From an uncultured Actinomycetes bacterium (GTDB lineage Bacteria; Actinomycetota; Actinomycetes; Nanopelagicales; Nanopelagicaceae): a stretch of DNA of 6,588 nt. The stretch lies in assembly GCA_903852955.1 (NCBI GenBank), contig CAINSH010000108.1, forward strand, positions 1 through 6,588, read 5' to 3'. The notes beneath the pieces were generated by a model. It was not told the origin of the DNA, ran no database searches, and saw only the letters and a program-made list of their open reading frames with translations. A program made the position numbers and the translations under genes. Every line of letters starts with the position of its first letter. Positions within the stretch are counted from its first letter, which is position 1. Below are positions 1-5,222 of this stretch, one piece after another.

Positions 1-618
1 CCCCCAATCGTTTGGGAGGATGGCAGAGGTTGGTATACAACGGAACCATTTAGCGAAATTGAAGTTTTTGATTTCCCTGAAGGTATAGGTCCGGTTGAAT
101 GTGTAAACGTTGAACATGAAGAAGTTATTTTGATCCCGCAAAAAGTTGATGCTAAGAAAGTTAACTTCAAATATGGTTTGGGAGCTCAGTTCATCACAAC
201 GCTAAAGACAATTCATATGTTAGGCATGGATCGTAAGGACCATGTAGATGTTCAAGGTATTTCCGTATCGCCCCGTGATTTACTTGCCGCTTCGCTTCCA
301 GATCCAGCAACGTTGGGTTCACGGATGAAGGGCAAAACGTGTGCTGGCGCGTTGATAAAAGGGTTAGATAAAGAAGGCAAGCCTTACGCTTGCTACATGT
401 ATAACGTTGTAGATAACGAATGGTCTATGGCCGAATATGGCGACCAGGCAGTTGTTTGGCAGACCGCATTAAATCCAGTTATCGCCATGGAACTTATTCA
501 TAACGGAGTTTGGAAGCCCGAAGGTGTTGCAGGTCCAGAATGGTTTGATGCAAAGCCATTCTTGGATTCTCTCGAAGCCTATGGAACTACATGGAAGATC
601 CGTGAAGAAAAGATTTGA
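1..618 (+). CDS. Saccharopine dehydrogenase family protein, 3' part (5' end outside window)
   Basis: The reading frame is open from base 1 to the TGA at 616-618, giving 205 visible residues; the family is usually about 390-420 residues, so roughly the N-terminal half, including the NAD(P)-binding Rossmann fold, lies upstream. What is visible matches the C-terminal catalytic/dimerisation domain of saccharopine dehydrogenase-like reductases (saccharopine and carboxynorspermidine dehydrogenases). Recognisable segments are NVEHEE (visible residues 36-41), FKYGLG, SPRDLLAASLPDPATLG, GKTCAG and DNEWSMAEYGDQAVVWQT. Enzymes of this group reductively couple an amino acid with an aldehyde or keto acid, or run the reverse, in lysine or polyamine metabolism; which reaction applies cannot be decided from this half. 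The next gene starts inside its last codons, so the two are probably co-transcribed and translationally coupled. A TTG at 130 could be mistaken for a start, but homology-like sequence continues upstream of it, so this is one truncated gene. Confidence 0.85.
   Translation, partial: PPIVWEDGRGWYTTEPFSEIEVFDFPEGIGPVECVNVEHEEVILIPQKVDAKKVNFKYGLGAQFITTLKTIHMLGMDRKDHVDVQGISVSPRDLLAASLPDPATLGSRMKGKTCAGALIKGLDKEGKPYACYMYNVVDNEWSMAEYGDQAVVWQTALNPVIAMELIHNGVWKPEGVAGPEWFDAKPFLDSLEAYGTTWKIREEKI
593..597 (+). promoter_or_regulatory. Weak ribosome binding site for the GMC oxidoreductase
   Basis: GGAAG lies 4 nt before the GTG at 602, inside the coding region of the upstream gene. The spacing is short and the match incomplete, so initiation probably depends on ribosomes arriving from the overlapping upstream gene. 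An in-frame ATG at 581 is the main alternative start; it would add seven residues (MELHGRS) before the Rossmann fold. Confidence 0.4.
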
Positions 619-2278
619 TGTAGTTGTCATCGGATCCGGTTTTGGTGGATCCGTGTCTGCCTTACGTCTTCGCGAAAAGGGTTACAGCGTTGCCGTTCTA
701 GAGGCCGGAAAGCGTTTTCGCGATAAGGATTTTCCTAAGACTTCGTGGAGAATTAGTAAGTTCCTCTTTGCACCAGCTTTGGGGCTATATGGAATTCAGC
801 GAATTCATGTATTGCCCGATGTATTAGTTCTAGCTGGCGCAGGTGTTGGCGGAGGTTCATTGGTTTATGCCAATACTTTGTATCAGCCAGGGGATAAATA
901 CTTTTCAGACAAGCAGTGGGCAGCAATTACAAACTGGAAAGAAGAGTTAGAACCTTGGTATGGCCAAGCACGCCGAATGTTAGGTGTAACTGAGAATCCA
1001 TATTTTTCTAATAGTGACCAGGCGATGAAAGATGTTGCGCAAGAAATGGGAGTCGGACATACATTTAAAATGGCTCCTCTTGGAATCTATTTTGGTGAAG
1101 GTAAAGGTGTCGCAGCTAAAGATCCATTCTTTGGTGGCGTTGGACCGGATCGAAATGGCTGTATGCAATGTGGCGCATGCATGAGCGGTTGCAGATTTAA
1201 TGCAAAGAATACTTTGCCAAAAAACTACTTAGGACTAGCAGAAAATGCAGGGGCACAAGTATTTCCAATGACAACGGCTACTAAGATAGAAAAAATGGCT
1301 GATGGTGATTGGAAGATTTCTACTAAAAAAACCGATGATTGGTTAGGCGAAAAAGGTCATGTATTTTTCGCTAAAGAAGTAATCGTTGCAGCAGGAACTT
1401 TTAACACACAGCGAATTTTGCATAAAATGAAAGATGATCAAGTTCTGCCACTTCTTTCTGATCGCCTTGGAGATTTATCCCGCACTAACAGTGAAGCACT
1501 AACTGGGGCGATGATGCCTAACACCGATATTGATTTCAGCGAAGGAAGTGCAATTACGTCATCGTTTTTCCCTGATGAAAACACCCATATTGAACCGGTC
1601 CGTTATGGCAAAGGCTCCAATCTGATGGGGTTAATGCAAACAATCATGACCGATGGTTATTCATCTCCTGAACGTCGCAAGCAGTGGTGGAAACTCTTTG
1701 TTGCTAATCCAAAGCTTTTAATTAAGATTCTCAACGTTCGCCAGTGGAGTCAAAGAACGGTTATTGCCCTAACAATGCAAAATGTTGATTCTTCAGTCAG
1801 CGTCAGAGGTAAACGTTCAATCTTCGGGTGGCATTTAACCTCCACGAACGATCCAGAACATCCAAATGCAACCTATATTCCAGCTGCAAATGAAACAGTA
1901 AAGAGGATTGCTAATAAACACGGTGGAATCGCTGGAGGCCACATTGGTGATTTGATTGATGCGCCATTTACCGCGCATTTTGTGGGTGGATGTGTCATTG
2001 GTAGCGATGTAACTCAAGGTGTGGTCGATCCATATCACCGCGTTTGGAACTATCCAACACTTCATATTGTCGACGGTTCAACTATTACGGCAAATCTTGG
2101 AGTTAATCCATCACTAACAATTACCGCACAAGCAGAACGGGCCTTATCTTTCTGGCCAAATAAAGGTGATGCGGATCAGCGACCACAACAAGATCAGCCA
2201 TATAAGAGATTAAATGCAGTTACACCACGCACACCAGTTGTTCCAGCCGGAGCAATTGGCGAACTCAAAATCAAGTAG
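602..2278 (+). CDS. ChoD-like GMC family FAD-dependent oxidoreductase (cholesterol oxidase type)
   Basis: This is a glucose-methanol-choline oxidoreductase of 558 residues, close to the roughly 578 of mycobacterial ChoD. From the GTG start the protein opens with a Rossmann FAD-binding motif, GSGFGG (residues 11-16), with the ribose-binding Glu34 in VLEAG. The GMC signature GAGVGGGSLVYANTL follows. Cys187, Cys190, Cys193 and Cys197 form a CX2CX2CX3C cluster followed by the family-typical KNTLPKNYL. Near the C-terminus, His459 (AHFVGGC) and Asn502 (NLGVNPS) fit the catalytic His/Asn pair of GMC enzymes, and NPSLTITAQAERAL is very ChoD-like. The family oxidises an alcohol, a 3-beta-hydroxysterol in cholesterol oxidase; the true substrate here is unknown and even mycobacterial ChoD is debated. 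No signal peptide is seen, so it is probably cytoplasmic. GTG 602 is preferred because the fold begins at once after it. It overlaps the previous gene by 17 bp and lies 9 bp before the next. Confidence 0.9.
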   Translation: MKKRFDVVVIGSGFGGSVSALRLREKGYSVAVLEAGKRFRDKDFPKTSWRISKFLFAPALGLYGIQRIHVLPDVLVLAGAGVGGGSLVYANTLYQPGDKYFSDKQWAAITNWKEELEPWYGQARRMLGVTENPYFSNSDQAMKDVAQEMGVGHTFKMAPLGIYFGEGKGVAAKDPFFGGVGPDRNGCMQCGACMSGCRFNAKNTLPKNYLGLAENAGAQVFPMTTATKIEKMADGDWKISTKKTDDWLGEKGHVFFAKEVIVAAGTFNTQRILHKMKDDQVLPLLSDRLGDLSRTNSEALTGAMMPNTDIDFSEGSAITSSFFPDENTHIEPVRYGKGSNLMGLMQTIMTDGYSSPERRKQWWKLFVANPKLLIKILNVRQWSQRTVIALTMQNVDSSVSVRGKRSIFGWHLTSTNDPEHPNATYIPAANETVKRIANKHGGIAGGHIGDLIDAPFTAHFVGGCVIGSDVTQGVVDPYHRVWNYPTLHIVDGSTITANLGVNPSLTITAQAERALSFWPNKGDADQRPQQDQPYKRLNAVTPRTPVVPAGAIGELKIK

Positions 2279-2281
2279 GAG
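2277..2281 (+). promoter_or_regulatory. Ribosome binding site of the SDR gene, overlapping the upstream stop codon
   Basis: AGGAG shares its first two bases with the TAG stop (2276-2278) of the GMC gene and lies 6 nt before the ATG at 2288. This fixes the SDR start and points to translational coupling within one transcript. Confidence 0.75.
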
Positions 2282-2287
2282 TTATAC

Positions 2288-3055
2288 ATGCAGTCATGGG
2301 CTTTAGTTACTGGAGCAACCGCTGGAATCGGTGAAAGTTTTACTCGCCTGCTTGCACAAAATGGTTACAACTTGGTTCTTGTCGCGCGCGACTTACCGCG
2401 TTTACAAGAGCGCGCAACCGCCCTTGAAAGTAAATTTGATATCTCAACACTTGTTTTACAGGCCGATCTTTCTACCGACGAAGGTTGTTCGATGATTGAG
2501 CAATACATTCGAGATAACCAGATTGATGTTCTGATTAATAATGCAGGCTTTGGAATCAATAAAGCTTTTACCGTTAGCCAACTAGATGCAGAGCAAGCGC
2601 TCCTCGATGTTTTGGTCCGGACTCCCATGCGATTGATGCATGTTGCACTCCCTGGCATGAAAGAACGTGACAAAGGCGTAATCATTAACGTTTCTTCAGT
2701 CGCGGGCTGGATCGCTGGAGGAACCTACAGTGCAGCTAAGTCTTACCTGACAGTCTTATCTGAATCCCTGCACACGGAATTAACTGGAACAAAAGTAAAA
2801 GTCAGTGCACTGTGTCCTGGATTTACTCGCACCGAATTTCACCAGCGCGGTCGGATGTCCATGAAAGGTTTGCCCGGATTTATGTGGCTAAATGCGGATA
2901 AGTTAGTTGAACAAAGTTGGAAAGATGCCGTCAACGGCAAAGCTGTCAGTGTTCCTGGCTGGCAATATCAACTTCTAACCTTTGTAATGCGTTATGCCCC
3001 AAGGCCAATGGTCCGCAAAATCGGTATGAATGTTCGGATCAAACAGCGCCGATAG
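2288..3055 (+). CDS. Short-chain dehydrogenase/reductase (classical SDR)
   Basis: This is a 255-residue classical SDR, the normal size for the family, that uses NAD(P) to oxidise an alcohol or reduce a carbonyl group. The nucleotide-binding motif TGATAGIG is at residues 8-15, the structural NNAG at 84-87, the catalytic Ser137 in NVSSVAG, and the Tyr147/Lys151 pair in YSAAK. PGFTRTEF (177-184) is the usual segment after strand six. Arg34, right after the second strand (LVARD), favours NADP(H), which is inference. It resembles the DltE/COG0300 group of SDRs. The C-terminal 40 residues are basic and partly hydrophobic (FVMRYAPRP and after), as in SDRs that touch membranes or lipid substrates, but no clear transmembrane helix is present. 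It is the last gene of the three-gene run, and its linkage to a ChoD-like oxidase suggests a shared lipid, sterol or alcohol substrate, unproven. No convincing terminator hairpin follows it. Confidence 0.9.
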   Translation: MQSWALVTGATAGIGESFTRLLAQNGYNLVLVARDLPRLQERATALESKFDISTLVLQADLSTDEGCSMIEQYIRDNQIDVLINNAGFGINKAFTVSQLDAEQALLDVLVRTPMRLMHVALPGMKERDKGVIINVSSVAGWIAGGTYSAAKSYLTVLSESLHTELTGTKVKVSALCPGFTRTEFHQRGRMSMKGLPGFMWLNADKLVEQSWKDAVNGKAVSVPGWQYQLLTFVMRYAPRPMVRKIGMNVRIKQRR

Positions 3056-3117
3056 TTAGTAATTCTCAGTCAATTCCTTGAATACGGGGCGGGTTACCGG
3101 CAAGTTTTAAGGTTAGG

Positions 3118-3130
3118 CTGGCTATGATTG
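3118..3130 (+). promoter_or_regulatory. Candidate promoter (-10 region) of the secreted protein gene
   Basis: CTGGC followed by TATGAT (3123-3128, five of six to TATAAT) lies about 29 nt before the ATG at 3157. Transcription would start near 3135, leaving a leader of about 22 nt that contains the ribosome binding site. No good -35 hexamer is seen 16-18 bp upstream. The same CTGGC plus AT-rich hexamer plus TG arrangement occurs before the diguanylate cyclase gene, which raises confidence somewhat. Confidence 0.45.
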
Positions 3131-3143
3131 GCCCACATCAAAT

Positions 3144-3148
3144 GGAGG
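3144..3148 (+). promoter_or_regulatory. Strong ribosome binding site deciding the start at 3157
   Basis: GGAGG lies 8 nt before the ATG at 3157, a near-ideal Shine-Dalgarno placement. It rules out the upstream in-frame ATG at 3124, which falls inside the proposed -10 element and would add eleven residues in front of a complete signal peptide. Confidence 0.85.
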
Positions 3149-3156
3149 TTTTTCAA

Positions 3157-3765
3157 ATGCGTAAATTCGCTTCTGTCACCGTTGCACTCGTAGTAGCAGC
3201 CGGCGTTATGGTTGCTGCTCCCGCTACTGCCGCAGCCAAGGTTTCAAATGGTGCTGCATGCACAAAACTCAATGCAACTACCACTGTTAGTGGCAGCAAA
3301 TACAAATGTGTAAAGAATCCATTGACTTCAAGTACAAAGCTAACGTGGCTATCTAATGACTGCATCACTGCAGCAAATGGTTACATCAAGTCTCAAAAAG
3401 ATTCAGTTGCATTAATTGCAAAGTTTGCTGCACAGATTCCTGTGATCGATCTTGGTATTACAAATGAGAATGCCGCTAAAGTCGAAGCTCAAGGAAAGAT
3501 TGATGCATACAACGTTCGACTAACTGCCGCAAAAGCTAAGCTTGCAGCTGCAGTTACTGAGGCTGATAAGAAGGCATTGAATTCGGCTGTAACAGCTTGG
3601 ACTTCGGCAGTTCGCACATGGACAAGTATTTTAAGTCGAACCACACTCAACCTTCGTAAACTAGAATCAGCAAAGCTTGCTGCAACAACTCAGCCAGCAC
3701 AACTCAAAGCTGATGTTGCAGATACAAAAGCAAATGCGCAGTTAATCTGCACTAAGGGCTTCTAA
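3157..3765 (+). CDS. Secreted Ala/Lys/Thr-rich helical protein with four cysteines, function unknown
   Basis: This is a 202-residue protein that I cannot assign to a characterised family. Residues 1-27 form a clear Sec signal peptide: a short basic start (MRK), a hydrophobic core, then APATAAA, with cleavage likely near residues 25-27. The mature N-terminus carries three cysteines (35, 51, 69) in a compact pattern, GAAC, then YKC, then LTWLSNDC. From memory, similar Cys/Trp segments occur in many exported proteins of acI actinobacteria. Residues 70-195 are rich in Ala, Lys and Thr with few helix breakers, suggesting long amphipathic helices or a helical hairpin. A fourth Cys (198) is five residues from the end, so two disulfides could tie the helical part to the N-terminal module. 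There is no lipobox, sortase signal or C-terminal membrane helix, so it is probably periplasmic-like or released. It is monocistronic, with its own promoter, a strong ribosome binding site and a terminator. Confidence 0.8.
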   Translation: MRKFASVTVALVVAAGVMVAAPATAAAKVSNGAACTKLNATTTVSGSKYKCVKNPLTSSTKLTWLSNDCITAANGYIKSQKDSVALIAKFAAQIPVIDLGITNENAAKVEAQGKIDAYNVRLTAAKAKLAAAVTEADKKALNSAVTAWTSAVRTWTSILSRTTLNLRKLESAKLAATTQPAQLKADVADTKANAQLICTKGF

Positions 3766-3783
3766 AGCCTTAACGTATTTAAA

Positions 3784-3815
3784 GGAAAGCCCCGTTAGAA
3801 ATAACGGGGCTTTCC
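3784..3815 (+). terminator. Strong hairpin terminator with GAAA tetraloop
   Basis: A perfect 14-bp stem (3784-3797 pairing with 3802-3815) closes a GAAA loop of the stable GNRA class. It starts 18 nt after the stop codon of the secreted protein gene. The core is GC-rich (GCCCCG/CGGGGC). The downstream tract is only weakly T-rich, so this is not a textbook T-run terminator; such hairpins are common in actinobacteria. It may also protect the mRNA 3' end. Confidence 0.85.
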
Positions 3816-3819
3816 CTAT

Positions 3820-3848
3820 TTCATAAGAGTTTTTATCTGGCTTAGATT
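3820..3848 (+). promoter_or_regulatory. Promoter of the diguanylate cyclase gene, predicted leaderless
   Basis: A -35-like TTCATA (3820-3825, four of six to TTGACA) is followed after 16-17 bp by the -10 element TTAGAT (3842-3847) or, one base on, TAGATT (3843-3848). A CTGGC element sits immediately upstream of the -10. The ATG at 3855 lies 7 nt beyond the -10, where transcription should begin, and there is no Shine-Dalgarno between them. This predicts a leaderless mRNA, common in actinobacteria. The -35 starts just five bases after the preceding terminator hairpin. Confidence 0.6.
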
Positions 3849-3854
3849 GAGTAA

Positions 3855-5222
3855 ATGAGCGCCCGGATTGTCCGAATAATTGCTCCCGCGCTTCTCATCA
3901 TTCATCTCTTCATTCATTTATTCAAGATAAATGCCGGCATCTGGAGCGAGCTCTATCTATACAACCTGATTGGGCTATGCGCGATAGTTATTGTTGCTTT
4001 TGCGCCACGCATTACCGATCCTCTCTCTAAGCCCACACTCGTTATTGCATTAGCGCTGTGGCTAGTTGGCTCGCTGATATCTAGTTTTGCTAGCTTCTAT
4101 TTAATTGGTGCCCAAATGCACCAATTTTCAAATATCGCCTATCTCCTTTTCTATCCCTTTGCTCTATTCGCACTTCCACGCTTGATTAACCCTGTTCGTA
4201 AATTCTCTGTAATCGAAATCTTCGATTCCTCTATCGTCGGCCTTGGATTAAGCACCCTTGGTGCTACTTTGATTCTTAAACCCGTATTGCCACATTTTGG
4301 TGGTGAAATTTGGGAAGCATTCTTTGCTATTTCCTTCCCGCTAGCTGACTTACTGCTGATCTCTTTAACCTTTGCTGTAGTTATTGCTCAAGGGTTTTCT
4401 GCGCGAAATTTACTTGTTTTGCTTGGTGTTGTGGCATTTACAATTACTGACTTTATATTTTTATGGCAGCACATCAACGGCAATTATAGTTTTGGTTCAG
4501 TCCTAGATGATGGTTGGTTAATTGCTTTACTTTTAATTGCCGAGGGTTGCTGGCGTAATAACAAAGACGATGGAAGCCGACATAATGTAGATCCCATCTA
4601 TATCGTTCTTGCAGTTTTCTTAAGTGCAACGCTGCTTGCTCTTATTGCTATTAGACCAGGATATTTTCCTTCTTTTGTTCTGTTACCAGCCATTACAACT
4701 TTGATTCTGGCATTTATTCGAATGACAATTGCGTTAAAGCAAGCCAGAAATATTGGACATGAGAGAATCTTGGCAAGGACAGATGAATTAACCGGTTTGC
4801 CTAATCGGCGAAGATTAATTTCAGAAATAGAAAACTTCATCGATAAGACTGGATCGCTATTACTACTAGATTTAGATGGCTTTAAACCCGTCAATGACAT
4901 GTACGGCCACGAAGCAGGAGATCGGGTTTTACAACAAGTATCGATGCGCTTTTCACGTGCTTTGCCACATGGCGCTTTATTAGCCAGATTAGGTGGGGAT
5001 GAGTTCGGTGTTCTCTTCGAGGGTTCCTATGAAACCGCAATGGATCTTGCATTAGCGCTAAGGGCCACACTTAGTTATCCCTTTAATATCGATGATCAGC
5101 ACATAACAATTGGCGTCAGCATTGGAGTTGCACAAAATAATGGTGGCCAAGATTTATTGCGCCGAGCAGATGATGCGATGTATCGAGCTAAACGCGAGGG
5201 TCTTGGGGTTTGTCGGCTTTAA
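3855..5222 (+). CDS. Membrane-anchored diguanylate cyclase (multi-TM sensor plus GGDEF domain)
   Basis: This 455-residue protein should make the second messenger cyclic di-GMP from two GTP. Residues 1-292 contain about ten hydrophobic segments (roughly 5-23, 33-51, 61-85, 92-111, 122-142, 153-178, 184-204, 217-233, 246-266, 273-292), a sensor I do not recognise as a named family. A short linker helix leads to a complete GGDEF domain (about 307-455): DELTGLPNRRR (310-320), the metal-site segment LDLDGFK with Asp339, ND and GHEAGD (347-356), and the intact signature GGDEF at 380-384. The product-binding inhibitory motif RxxD, expected at 371-374, is replaced by PHGA, so feedback inhibition through it is unlikely. 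The basic N-terminus and an even helix count put GGDEF in the cytoplasm. No EAL or HD-GYP domain is present. Translation probably starts directly at the mRNA 5' end. The last 35 bp overlap the 3' end of the opposite-strand photolyase gene. Confidence 0.92.
   Translation: MSARIVRIIAPALLIIHLFIHLFKINAGIWSELYLYNLIGLCAIVIVAFAPRITDPLSKPTLVIALALWLVGSLISSFASFYLIGAQMHQFSNIAYLLFYPFALFALPRLINPVRKFSVIEIFDSSIVGLGLSTLGATLILKPVLPHFGGEIWEAFFAISFPLADLLLISLTFAVVIAQGFSARNLLVLLGVVAFTITDFIFLWQHINGNYSFGSVLDDGWLIALLLIAEGCWRNNKDDGSRHNVDPIYIVLAVFLSATLLALIAIRPGYFPSFVLLPAITTLILAFIRMTIALKQARNIGHERILARTDELTGLPNRRRLISEIENFIDKTGSLLLLDLDGFKPVNDMYGHEAGDRVLQQVSMRFSRALPHGALLARLGGDEFGVLFEGSYETAMDLALALRATLSYPFNIDDQHITIGVSIGVAQNNGGQDLLRRADDAMYRAKREGLGVCRL

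Noticed and set aside
524..601. Longer start (ATG 524) for the GMC oxidoreductase.
   Set aside because: It would add 26 residues with no family resemblance in front of the FAD-binding fold and lie deep inside the upstream gene. GTG 602 starts four residues before the first strand.
632..653. Repeated GGATCCG at about 632 and 646, looking like a small direct repeat.
   Set aside because: It encodes the GSGFGGS flavin-binding motif, so the repetition follows from the protein sequence.
980..2685. Minus-strand open frames at 980-1168, 1835-2065 and 2365-2685.
   Set aside because: They lie wholly antisense to the conserved GMC and SDR genes, lack ribosome binding sites and show no recognisable domains.
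3056..3117. Possible terminator after the SDR gene.
   Set aside because: Only three- to four-base stems can be drawn, and there is no T-run; nothing convincing is present.
3124..3156. Upstream ATG 3124 for the secreted protein.
   Set aside because: The GGAGG at 3144-3148 is correctly spaced only for ATG 3157, and the signal peptide is complete from there; 3124 lies inside the likely -10 element.
3153..4900. Minus-strand open frames at 3153-3368 and 4598-4900.
   Set aside because: They are antisense to the signal-peptide protein and to the GGDEF gene; their composition mirrors the real gene on the other strand.
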